From Paracoccaceae bacterium (GTDB lineage Bacteria > Pseudomonadota > Alphaproteobacteria > Rhodobacterales > Rhodobacteraceae), in the NCBI GenBank assembly GCA_015487335.1, contig WFPZ01000133.1:1-7818 (forward strand): a DNA stretch of 7,818 bases. The letters run 5' to 3'. Below the pieces are notes generated by a model. The model had not been told where the DNA came from. It did no database searches and saw only the letters and a list, made by a program, of their open reading frames with translations. Numbering within the stretch: position 1 is the first letter of the stretch; each line of letters opens with the position of its first letter. Shown here one piece after another: positions 1 to 6,540 of the stretch. The translations under genes and the position numbers were made by a program.

Positions 1-1247
1 AGCGCCTGCAGCCCCGGCAGCACCAGCCGGAACCAGGTGGCGTATTCGATGGTGAAGCAGCGGGAAATCCAGTTGGTGGCGGTGTTGTAGAAATCGAGCA
101 CCCCCTGCAGGCAGGCCACTTCCGGCCCGGCCTGGCGGAAACGCTGCACCATCTTCCTGATCTGGTCGGGCTCGGGCTCGTCCTCGGCGTCGTAGATGCC
201 GATGATCGAGCCCCGGCAGAGGTTGAGCGCGTAGTTCATGGCCCGCGGCTTGGTCTTCAGCGTGCCGCGGGGCACCACGACCCGGCGCATGTGGGCGGGC
301 AGGCGGGCCCCTTGCAGGGCGTCCTGGGTGGTGCGGTCCTCCTCCTCGACGATGAGGCAGATGTCGAGCAGCTCTCGCGGGTAGTCGAGACGCTCCAGCC
401 GGCGCACCAGGCGGGAGGCGATCTCGCGTTCGCGAAACAGCGGCACCAGCAGCGAGACGGTGGGGTTGCGGGTGATGCCGGGCCCCTTGCGCGTGGTGGC
501 AAAAACCGGGCGGGCGCGGCGACGGGCGGCGAGCGCGGCGATGGTGGCCGCGCTCTTGAAGCCGGTGTTGACCAGCAGCGTAACGATGGCGAGCACGGAG
601 AGAAGCTGAACGGCGGCGGCCGGGGCCGTCGCTGCGGCGACGGCCAGCGTCGCCAGCGCCGCGGTAGCGGCCCGGGCGGCGCGGCGGGCCGGCCAGCCGC
701 GGCAGCTTTCCTCCGGCGGCACCAGGCGTTCGGCCCGGCGGATCAGCCCCAGGCGGCTGGCGCGCAGCACCGCCTCCTGCACCGCCCGCTCCGGCGCCAC
801 CGCCATCAGGACCCTGCCGAAACGCTCGGCCAGCAGGGGGCGGTGTTCGGCAAAGCCGGCCGGATCGGCGGTGACGACGACCACCGCCGCGCCGACCCGC
901 CGCCAGGGCACCAGGCCCAGGCGCAGGCAGGTTTCCGGTGTGAGTTCCCGGATCAGGCGCGGATCGGGGGGCTCTTGCGCCAGGTCGATGACACGGCAGC
1001 CGAACTGGCGGGCCAGCCCGCGGTAGAGACCGTCCTCCGAGATCAGCCCGTTGGCCAGCAGGATGTTGCCGAAACGCGCCTCCTCATGGGCCTGCAGGGC
1101 GGCGGCCTTGAGCATGGCGCCGGGATCGAGCTCTCCCATCTCCACGAGAATCTGGCCAAGAGGCCGGGGCCGCCGGCGCGGGCGGGGCGGGATGAGCGGG
1201 CCGGGCAGGGCCGGGCCCGGCAACAGCGGTTCTGGGCTTGTCTTCAT
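1..1247 (-). CDS. MshEN-domain glycosyltransferase family 2 protein (partial, C-terminus outside window)
   Basis: Probable inner-membrane GT2 glycosyltransferase acting in extracellular or surface polysaccharide synthesis; 415 residues are visible and the frame stays open to the left edge. After a Pro/Arg-rich start (about 1-28), residues 29-160 resemble the MshEN/GspE N-terminal domain, with two 24-residue repeats (29-52 and 58-81) of the form xLGxxL...G...L...Q. Residues about 195-230 are Ala/Leu-rich and could hold membrane segments. The GT2 fold begins near 262 (VSLLVPLFRE), with IVEEED at 299-304 and the DxD-like metal/nucleotide-sugar motif DAED at 353-356. The acceptor-side and QxxRW regions lie outside the window. 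The ATG at 1247 is preferred because AGAGGAG lies 11 nt upstream (1265-1259); an in-frame GTG at 1277 is the alternative. It lies 72 bp behind carA on the same strand. Substrate and product are unknown; processivity cannot be judged. Confidence 0.85.
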   Translation of the reverse strand, partial: MKTSPEPLLPGPALPGPLIPPRPRRRPRPLGQILVEMGELDPGAMLKAAALQAHEEARFGNILLANGLISEDGLYRGLARQFGCRVIDLAQEPPDPRLIRELTPETCLRLGLVPWRRVGAAVVVVTADPAGFAEHRPLLAERFGRVLMAVAPERAVQEAVLRASRLGLIRRAERLVPPEESCRGWPARRAARAATAALATLAVAAATAPAAAVQLLSVLAIVTLLVNTGFKSAATIAALAARRRARPVFATTRKGPGITRNPTVSLLVPLFREREIASRLVRRLERLDYPRELLDICLIVEEEDRTTQDALQGARLPAHMRRVVVPRGTLKTKPRAMNYALNLCRGSIIGIYDAEDEPEPDQIRKMVQRFRQAGPEVACLQGVLDFYNTATNWISRCFTIEYATWFRLVLPGLQA

Positions 1248-1258
1248 CGGTGGTGCGG

Positions 1259-1265
1259 CTCCTCT
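1259..1265 (-). promoter_or_regulatory. Shine-Dalgarno site of the glycosyltransferase
   Basis: AGAGGAG on the minus strand, 11 nt before the ATG at 1247. It favours that ATG over the in-frame GTG at 1277, because the GTG lies upstream of this site. The spacing is at the long end of the usual range. Confidence 0.6.
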
Positions 1266-1288
1266 GGGCAGCGCCACCTTTTCATGGG

Positions 1289-1311
1289 CTGGTTAACGGG
1301 GGATTAACCGG
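1289..1311. repeat. Short inverted repeat between carA and the glycosyltransferase gene
   Basis: GGTTAA (1291-1296) and TTAACC (1304-1309) form a perfect 6-bp stem around a 7-nt G-rich loop; a G-T and a C-G pair can extend it to 8 bp. It begins 9 nt after the carA stop codon. There is no T-run behind it on the minus strand, so it may be a weak attenuating hairpin or a protein site, not a clear terminator. Confidence 0.35.
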
Positions 1312-1319
1312 AACCGGAT

Positions 1320-2480
1320 TCAGCCACGATTTTCAATGGCTTCCACGAAGCGCTCGAACAGGTAGTAGCTGTCCTGCGGGCCGGGGCTGGCCTCAGGGTG
1401 GTATTGCACCGAGAAGACCGGGCGGTCCACCATGCGGATGCCGCAGTTGGAGCCGTCGAACAGGCTGACATGGGTTTCCTTCACGCCCTCGGGCAGGGTC
1501 TGGCTGTCGACGGTGAAGCCGTGGTTCATCGAGGTGATCTCCACCTTGCCGGTTTCCATGTCCTTGACGGGGTGGTTGGCGCCGTGGTGGCCGTGGTTCA
1601 TCTTGACGGTGCGCGCCCCCAGCGCCAGGGCCAGCATCTGGTGGCCGAGGCAGATGCCGAAGACGGGCAGGTCGGTCTTCTCGAGGATGTGGCGGATCAT
1701 CGGCACCGCGTATTCGCCGGTGGCGGCCGGGTCGCCGGGGCCGTTCGAGAGGAAGATGCCCTCGGGCTCGTGGGCCAGCACCTCTTCGGCGGTGGCGGTG
1801 GCCGGAAGCACGGTGACATCGCAGCCAGCCGAAGCAAGGCAGCGCAGGATGTTGCGCTTGGCACCGTAGTCGAGCGCCACCACCCGGCGCCCCGGTTCGC
1901 GGCGCCTGCGATAGCCCTCGGGCCAGGCCCAGCGCATCTCGTCCCAGCGGTAGGACTGGCTGCAGGTGACCTCTTTCGCCAGGTCGAGCCCCTCGAGCCC
2001 GGGAAATGCGCGCGCCGCGGCCACCAGGGCCTCGATGTCGAAATTGCCCTCGGGGTCATGGGCGAGCGCCACGTGCGGTGCGCCCTGCTGGCGGATGGCG
2101 CGGGTAAGCCGCCGGGTATCGACCCCACCGATGCCGATCCGGCCCTGCCGTTTCAGCCACTCCCGCAGATGGGTGGCGGCGCGCCAGTTGGAGGGCTCGG
2201 TGGGATCCCACTTGACGACCATGCCGGCGGCGGCCGGGCTGGCGGCTTCATCGTCCTGGGGGTTGGTGCCGACATTGCCCACATGCGGGAAGGTGAAGGT
2301 CACCACCTGCCCGGCATAGCTGGGGTCGGTCATGATCTCCTGATAGCCGGTCATGGCGGTGTTGAAGCACAGCTCGGCCACCGTCTGGCCGGTGGCGCCG
2401 AAGCCCTGGCCGAAAAACAGCGTGCCGTCGGCCAGCGCAAGGCAGGCTGTCGGTTTCGGATTGGTCGATACGGCAGGCAT
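1320..2480 (-). CDS. carA: Carbamoyl-phosphate synthase small subunit (glutamine amidotransferase)
   Basis: Glutaminase subunit of the cytoplasmic carbamoyl-phosphate synthase. It hydrolyses glutamine and channels ammonia to CarB, supplying carbamoyl phosphate for pyrimidine and arginine synthesis. The 386-residue product has the usual CarA length. The N-terminal CPSase small-chain domain covers about 12-145 (DGTLFFGQGFGATG, FNTAMTGYQEIMTDPSYAGQ). The class I amidotransferase domain covers about 198-382, with the nucleophile Cys277 in GICLGHQ and the His361/Glu363 pair in QYHPEASPGP; SNGPGDP at 245-251 is the usual oxyanion-loop region. The start is the ATG at 2480, which has GGGGAG 7 nt upstream (2495-2490). 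A TTG at 2501 would add seven residues but is unlikely. carB is not in the window, so the synthase genes are not adjacent on this side. A divergent promoter region separates it from the GatB/YqeY gene. Confidence 0.97.
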   Translation of the reverse strand: MPAVSTNPKPTACLALADGTLFFGQGFGATGQTVAELCFNTAMTGYQEIMTDPSYAGQVVTFTFPHVGNVGTNPQDDEAASPAAAGMVVKWDPTEPSNWRAATHLREWLKRQGRIGIGGVDTRRLTRAIRQQGAPHVALAHDPEGNFDIEALVAAARAFPGLEGLDLAKEVTCSQSYRWDEMRWAWPEGYRRRREPGRRVVALDYGAKRNILRCLASAGCDVTVLPATATAEEVLAHEPEGIFLSNGPGDPAATGEYAVPMIRHILEKTDLPVFGICLGHQMLALALGARTVKMNHGHHGANHPVKDMETGKVEITSMNHGFTVDSQTLPEGVKETHVSLFDGSNCGIRMVDRPVFSVQYHPEASPGPQDSYYLFERFVEAIENRG

Positions 2481-2510
2481 GGCGCGACTCCCCGGCCTCA
2501 AATTGACGGG

Positions 2511-2539
2511 AACCTAGGGAAAGCCCCGGTTGGGGTCAA
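2511..2539 (-). promoter_or_regulatory. Putative sigma70-type promoter of carA
   Basis: On the minus strand TTGACC (2539-2534) is followed after exactly 17 bp by TAGGTT (2516-2511). The -35 matches the consensus at five of six bases; the -10 matches at T1, A2 and T6. Transcription would begin near 2504, giving a leader of about 25 nt, consistent with the ribosome site at 2495-2490. No PyrR-type or arginine-type operator could be recognised by eye. Confidence 0.5.
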
Positions 2540-2600
2540 GGGGATGTGGCAATTTGTGAAAGGACGCGTTTTCAATGGCTTGAGCCGCATCTCCCCAAGG

Positions 2601-2629
2601 TTGTCAGCGGCGTCCTGCCGGGTTATGGT
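2601..2629 (+). promoter_or_regulatory. Putative sigma70-type promoter of the GatB/YqeY gene
   Basis: TTGTCA (2601-2606, five of six consensus bases) and TATGGT (2624-2629, four of six) are separated by 17 bp. The predicted transcript would start near 2636 and have a leader of about 28 nt before the ATG at 2664. It is back to back with the proposed carA promoter, about 60 bp away. Confidence 0.5.
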
Positions 2630-2663
2630 GACGGCTTCGGAGCCTTATGGGGATGAGAAGCCG

Positions 2664-3122
2664 ATGGACATGCGACACCGCATCAACGAGGCGCTTAAGG
2701 CCGCCATGAAGGCGAAGGACATGGAAAGGCTGTCGACCTTGCGGCTGATCTCGGCCGCCATCAAGGACAGGGACATCGCCCTGCGCGGCGAAGGGCGCGA
2801 TGACGGCGTCAACGATGCCGAGGTCCTGCAGATTCTGGGCAAGATGGTCAAGCAGCGCCAGGAAAGCGCGCACGCCTATGAGGAGGGCGGGCGGCTGGAG
2901 CTGGCGGAAAAGGAGCTCCGCGAAATCAAGGTCATAGAGGACTTCCTGCCGCGCCAGCTGAATGATGAGGAAGTGGCGGGGGCAATAGAAGAGGCAATCG
3001 CCGAGGCGGGCGCGGAATCGATTCGCGACATGGGCAAGGTCATGGGGCTGCTGAAGGCGAAATATGCCGGCCGCATGGACTTCGGCAAGGTCGGGCCGAT
3101 GGTCAGGGACCGCCTGGGCTGA
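2664..3122 (+). CDS. GatB/YqeY domain-containing protein
   Basis: Small cytoplasmic helical protein of the YqeY family, homologous to the C-terminal tail domain of GatB in the tRNA-dependent amidotransferase, which contacts tRNA. The function of the free-standing proteins is unsettled. The product is 152 residues, the usual length. Family landmarks are the N-terminal LRxRI-like helix (residues 3-9), the STLRLISAAIKDRDI block (24-38), the charged GKMVKQRQES helix (59-68) followed by AYEEGGR, IEDFLPRQL (91-99), and the terminal MGKVMGLLKAKY and DFGKVGPMVRDRL elements. The ATG at 2664 is chosen because homology begins at MDMRHRI; GGGG at 2649-2652 lies 11 nt upstream, a mediocre ribosome site, and the next in-frame ATG is only two codons on (2670). 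It is divergent from carA and probably transcribed alone. Confidence 0.93.
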   Translation: MDMRHRINEALKAAMKAKDMERLSTLRLISAAIKDRDIALRGEGRDDGVNDAEVLQILGKMVKQRQESAHAYEEGGRLELAEKELREIKVIEDFLPRQLNDEEVAGAIEEAIAEAGAESIRDMGKVMGLLKAKYAGRMDFGKVGPMVRDRLG

Positions 3123-3171
3123 GCGCGATATCCGGCGGCCAAAGGGATAACGGATAAGCCGGCCACACCCT

Positions 3172-3207
3172 CTGCGCACACTGCGCACAAGCGCGCAGGA
3201 GGCCTGC
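3172..3207 (+). repeat. Tandem CTGCGCACA repeat with overlapping short hairpins
   Basis: CTGCGCACA occurs twice head to tail (3172-3180 and 3181-3189); each copy contains the palindrome TGCGCA. The second copy also pairs with GCGCAG at 3193-3198 (6-bp stem, 6-nt loop), and GCAGG/CCTGC at 3195-3207 forms a second small stem, followed by a T-rich stretch (3209-3220). It may terminate the GatB/YqeY transcript or act as a binding site upstream of the beta-barrel gene; the sequence alone does not decide. Confidence 0.4.
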
Positions 3208-3212
3208 ATCTC

Positions 3213-3240
3213 TTGCTTTTCGGAGAGGTTCCAATAGGCT
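3213..3240 (+). promoter_or_regulatory. Possible promoter of the beta-barrel protein gene
   Basis: TTGCTT (3213-3218) and TAGGCT (3235-3240) are separated by 16 bp. The predicted leader is about 32 nt. The -10 match is poor. The tandem CTGCGCACA repeat ends 23 bp upstream of the -35, where an activator or repressor could bind. Confidence 0.3.
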
Positions 3241-3278
3241 TGAGCGAAATATTCGTGTGGTTCAGATTGGAGACGGTC

Positions 3279-4208
3279 ATGCCGGTCCGGCAGCTGTCTG
3301 GAATTTCGGCACTTTCGTCTGCGGTGCTTTTGGGAGCATCAATGGCTGCTGCGCAAGGCGCGCCCGACTCTTATTCGGCAGACGGCTATGTGCAGGCAGG
3401 TGTTTTCTGGGACGGTTCGGGCTGGCAGCCTTATGCCCTTGGAAAGGGATGGCTGGACGTCCCCTTCCCGGGCGACGGTTCGATGCCGGAAATGGGGCTT
3501 GGTCTTTCATTTAGCGGGCTGACCTTCGACGCGGCTCAGGCTTCAGCCGTCTTCCCCACCTTCTATTTCGGCACCGGCAGCACCAAGGTCAGACTTGGCC
3601 TGCCCAGGAGCGCCTTCGACGATGCCGGGATCAGGGGTGACATGGCTTCGCCCTATGGCCCCTTCGGCTTTGAGCTGGATGCCATCCTGCTGGAAAGCTA
3701 TGCGACGCAGATGCAATACGCCGATATCTACTCGCCCGGGGTGCGGGTCGACGGGAAGATCGGAAATCTCGAAGCCAGCGCATCCTATCTCTACACCAGG
3801 GCCAAGGGGGTGCGTTCTGTTGCCGTCTCGGCGCGCTACGGCACTACGGGCGGCATATCGGTGTCTGGTGCGGTCGAGGTGGTGACCGACGGAGTGCTTT
3901 CCGAGAACGGCTATCTGCTGGGCATCGAGAAGGATGCCGGCGCCATGCGCTACGGGCTGGAATACGGAGATCCCATGCTCGGCATCGGCGAATATGCCAT
4001 GGGATATATCGAATACGATGTCAGCGACAGGCTGACCGTTGGCACAACCGGTCTGAAGGTCATCGGCGTGCCGGGATATCTGGTCGGTGTGGATGCCAGA
4101 TACGAGCTTGGCGATATCATGCCCGGCGGTTCTTATCTCAAGGGCGGTGTTCTGGCCGACGAAAGCGGAGTGCAGACCGCCAACTTCGCCATCGGCATGG
4201 GATTCTGA
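3279..4208 (+). CDS. Outer-membrane beta-barrel (porin-like) protein
   Basis: Predicted secreted outer-membrane protein of 309 residues. The start at 3279 has GGAG six nt upstream (3269-3272) and gives a clean Sec signal peptide: positively charged start, hydrophobic core about 8-20, and SMAAA with probable signal peptidase I cleavage after residue 25. The mature part is rich in Gly, Tyr, Ser and Ala with alternating hydrophobic residues. It ends in FAIGMGF, where F, I, M and a terminal Phe occupy alternate positions, the usual beta-signal for insertion by BAM. A segment near residues 100-110 (KVRLGLPRSAFDDAG) is reminiscent of Rhodobacter-type porins, but I cannot assign a family with certainty. 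Its base use looks less GC-rich than the flanking genes by eye. It probably has its own promoter (156 bp gap upstream) and is convergent with the DUF2244 gene. Transport specificity is unknown; a structural barrel is the alternative. Confidence 0.75.
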   Translation: MPVRQLSGISALSSAVLLGASMAAAQGAPDSYSADGYVQAGVFWDGSGWQPYALGKGWLDVPFPGDGSMPEMGLGLSFSGLTFDAAQASAVFPTFYFGTGSTKVRLGLPRSAFDDAGIRGDMASPYGPFGFELDAILLESYATQMQYADIYSPGVRVDGKIGNLEASASYLYTRAKGVRSVAVSARYGTTGGISVSGAVEVVTDGVLSENGYLLGIEKDAGAMRYGLEYGDPMLGIGEYAMGYIEYDVSDRLTVGTTGLKVIGVPGYLVGVDARYELGDIMPGGSYLKGGVLADESGVQTANFAIGMGF

Positions 4209-4213
4209 GCTTC

Positions 4214-4232
4214 CTGCGGGGTCACCCCGCAG
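4214..4232. terminator. Perfect hairpin between convergent genes, probable bidirectional terminator
   Basis: CTGCGGGG (4214-4221) and CCCCGCAG (4225-4232) pair perfectly over 8 bp around the trinucleotide loop 4222-4224. It starts five nt after the stop codon of the beta-barrel gene. Read on the minus strand the loop is TGA, the stop codon of the DUF2244 gene. There is no T-run on either side, so it may be a rho-independent-like pause site or a transcript-stabilising 3' hairpin and not a textbook terminator. Confidence 0.6.
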
Positions 4233-4791
4233 CCGGGGGAGAGGGCGGGCGAGGTGCCGGAGTTCGGGTCTGCGACAGCGCCTCCACAAGCGCAGGGTAA
4301 AGTTCGGCGCGCTCTTCCTTGCTGAGGAACGCGCCGATCTCCACTTCGCGTCCGCCCCCTTTCAGGGTGAGGTAGTTTTCCACCGCCCCTTCCGGGTAGA
4401 GCTTCACCCGCACCCAGTGCGGGTTGGCGTGCCAGTCCTTCACCTGGCCCCTGGGGTCGGTGCGGACCAGTTCCACCCGGTCTGACCACACGGAGAGCAC
4501 CTCGGTCAGCCGGCCGTCGGTGTAGCTGCGTTCGAGGAAATACCACAACAGGGCCAGGGTGCCGAGCATGAAGGGCAGCAGCCCCCAGTGCACCGGCGTG
4601 CCGAGCACCATCAGAAGCGGCAGCATCAGCAATATCCAGGCGACGAGAATGATCAGGGCAAAGCCGCGGCGCGGCAAAGAGCGGTGCGGCCACAGCACCA
4701 GCCGCCATGCCGGGGGAGAGCCCTTTTCAAAGCGGAAGGCCCCGGCATGCACCGGGGCCCCTTGCGTATTGTCTTCCCATTTCAGGGGCAT
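4222..4791 (-). CDS. DUF2244 domain-containing membrane protein
   Basis: Integral inner-membrane protein of 189 residues matching the alphaproteobacterial DUF2244 family, whose biochemical role I do not know to be established. Typical landmarks are LWPHRSLPRRGF (33-44), two adjacent hydrophobic helices (about 44-64 and 68-87), then a soluble, beta-rich C-terminal part with VELVRTDPRG, NPHWVRVKLYP (123-133) and EVEIGAFLSKEER (149-161). It ends in a Pro-rich tail (178-187). The ATG at 4791 is only 12 bp after the ctaD stop, with no space for a separate promoter and only a poor ribosome site, so it is probably co-transcribed and translationally coupled to ctaD. This position suggests a role in aa3 oxidase assembly or stability, which is inference from context only. 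Its stop codon lies in the loop of the convergent hairpin. Confidence 0.88.
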   Translation of the reverse strand: MPLKWEDNTQGAPVHAGAFRFEKGSPPAWRLVLWPHRSLPRRGFALIILVAWILLMLPLLMVLGTPVHWGLLPFMLGTLALLWYFLERSYTDGRLTEVLSVWSDRVELVRTDPRGQVKDWHANPHWVRVKLYPEGAVENYLTLKGGGREVEIGAFLSKEERAELYPALVEALSQTRTPAPRPPSPPAAG

Positions 4792-4803
4792 GGAGCGGTC
4801 CGC

Positions 4804-6477
4804 TCAGCGGGCATAGCCCTTGTCCCAGTCCTCGCGCTTGGGGAGCGTCTCGAAGGTGTGCTCCGGCGGCGGCGAGGGCAGCGTCCACTCCAGCGTATCG
4901 GCATGCTCGTTCCAGTAGTTGTTCTCGGTGACCCGCTTGCCGTGGCGCAGCGTGTAGTAGATCACCCCGATGAAGAACAGGAACGAGGCGAACGAGAGGA
5001 AGGCGCCGAAGCTGGACACCTTGTTCCACAGGGCGAAGGCTTCCGGATAGTCGATGTAGCGGCGCGGCATGCCCTGACGGCCCAGGAAGTGCTGGGGGAA
5101 GAAGGTCAGGTTGGCGCCGATGAACATCATCCAGAAGTGCACCTTGCCGGCCCATTCCGGATACTGGCGCCCGCTCATCTTGCCGATCCAGTAGTAGATC
5201 CCGGCAAAGATCGCGAAGGCCGCGCCGAGGCTCATGGTGTAGTGGAAGTGGGCGACCACGTAGTAGGTGTCGTGATAGACCCGGTCCACCGCGGCCTGGC
5301 TGAGGACGATTCCGGTCACCCCGCCGATGGTGAACAGGAACAGGAAGCCGAAGGCCCAGAGCATCGGCGTCTTGAACTCGACCGAGCCGCCCCACATGGT
5401 GGCGATCCAGCTGAACACCTTCACGCCCGTCGGCACCGCGATCACCATGGTGGCCAGCATGAAGTAGGTCTGCTGCGAGAGGCTCATGCCCACGGTGTAC
5501 ATGTGGTGCGCCCAGACCACGAAGCCCAGCACCCCGATGGCGATCAGCGCCCAGACCATCGGCAGGTAGCCGAAGATCGGCTTGCGCGAGAAGGTGGAGA
5601 TCACGTGGGAGATGATGCCGAAGCCCGGCATGATCACGATGTAGACCTCCGGGTGACCGAAGAACCACAGGATGTGCTGGTACAGCACCGGGTCGCCCCC
5701 GCCGGCGGGGTCGAAGAAGGTGGTGCCGAAGTTGCGGTCGGTCAGCAGCATGGTGATGGCGCCGGCCAGCACCGGCAGCGACAGCAGGATCAGCCAGGCG
5801 GTGACGAAGATCGACCAGGCGAACAGCGGCACCTTGAACAGGGTCATGCCCGGGGCGCGCATGTTCAGGAAGGTGGTGATGATGTTGATGGCCCCCAAGA
5901 TCGACGACGCCCCCGACAGGTGCACCGCGAAGATGGCGAAGTCCATCGACATGCCCGCCTCGTTGACCGACAGCGGCGGGTAGAGCACCCAGCCCACCCC
6001 CGACCCGAGCTGGTCGTTGCCGCCCGGGGTCAGGACCGAGATGATCGCCATGGCGGTGCCGGCCACGTAGAGCCAGTAGGAAAGGTTGTTCATCCGCGGG
6101 AACGCCATGTCCGGCGCGCCGATCTGCAGCGGCATGAAGTAGTTGCCGAAGCCGCCGAACAGCGCCGGGATGACCACGAAGAACATCATCAGGATGCCGT
6201 GGGCGGTGATCAGGACGTTCCACAGATGCCCGTTGGGCGTGCATTCCTGAGATGGATCGGGGATCAGCCGCGCGCCCTCGAGGCACATGAACTGGACCCC
6301 GGGCTCCATCAGCTCGAGCCGCATGTAGACGGTGAAGGCTATCGAGATGAAGCCGACGATCGCCGCGGTAAAAATGTAGAGAATTCCGATGTCCTTGTGG
6401 TTGGTGGACATGAACCACCGGACAAAGAAGTTGGTTCCACCCTGCTGGCCATGGCCAGTCGTGGCTGCATCTGCCAT
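4804..6477 (-). CDS. ctaD: Cytochrome c oxidase subunit I (aa3-type)
   Basis: Catalytic subunit of the aa3 cytochrome c oxidase in the cytoplasmic membrane; it reduces O2 to water with electrons from cytochrome c and pumps protons. The 557-residue product is full length, with about twelve hydrophobic segments. Heme a ligands are His93 and His410, the heme a3 ligand is His412, and CuB ligands are His275, His324 and His325. Tyr279 is the cross-linked Tyr position in the GHPEVY motif and Glu277 is the gating acid. D-channel Asp123 and Asn130 and K-channel Lys353 are all present, so this is a type A1 proton-pumping oxidase. The heme-propionate arginines are 472-473. Numbering runs one below the Paracoccus enzyme. 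The ATG at 6477 has AGGAG nine nt upstream (6491-6487). Subunits II and III and the heme O/A synthase genes are not here, as in other alphaproteobacteria with a stand-alone ctaD. The DUF2244 gene follows after 12 bp. Confidence 0.98.
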   Translation of the reverse strand: MADAATTGHGQQGGTNFFVRWFMSTNHKDIGILYIFTAAIVGFISIAFTVYMRLELMEPGVQFMCLEGARLIPDPSQECTPNGHLWNVLITAHGILMMFFVVIPALFGGFGNYFMPLQIGAPDMAFPRMNNLSYWLYVAGTAMAIISVLTPGGNDQLGSGVGWVLYPPLSVNEAGMSMDFAIFAVHLSGASSILGAINIITTFLNMRAPGMTLFKVPLFAWSIFVTAWLILLSLPVLAGAITMLLTDRNFGTTFFDPAGGGDPVLYQHILWFFGHPEVYIVIMPGFGIISHVISTFSRKPIFGYLPMVWALIAIGVLGFVVWAHHMYTVGMSLSQQTYFMLATMVIAVPTGVKVFSWIATMWGGSVEFKTPMLWAFGFLFLFTIGGVTGIVLSQAAVDRVYHDTYYVVAHFHYTMSLGAAFAIFAGIYYWIGKMSGRQYPEWAGKVHFWMMFIGANLTFFPQHFLGRQGMPRRYIDYPEAFALWNKVSSFGAFLSFASFLFFIGVIYYTLRHGKRVTENNYWNEHADTLEWTLPSPPPEHTFETLPKREDWDKGYAR

Positions 6478-6540
6478 CTTGTGTTTCTCCTCGCGCGTTC
6501 TTCAGAGCCGGGGAGAAGTCCGGCCCTGATCCTGTGTCGA

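Noticed and set aside
291..1307. A 338-codon open frame on the plus strand
   Set aside because: It is antisense to the glycosyltransferase, whose minus-strand frame has clear domain motifs; the plus-strand product is a Gly/Arg/Gln-rich artefact.
1398..2663. Long plus-strand upstream extension in frame with the GatB/YqeY gene
   Set aside because: The extension is antisense to carA and crosses the carA promoter; family homology begins only at the ATG at 2664.
3240..3268. TTGAGC-17-CAGATT as a promoter for the beta-barrel gene
   Set aside because: Transcription would start about 5 nt before the ATG, downstream of the clear GGAG ribosome site, so it does not fit the start.
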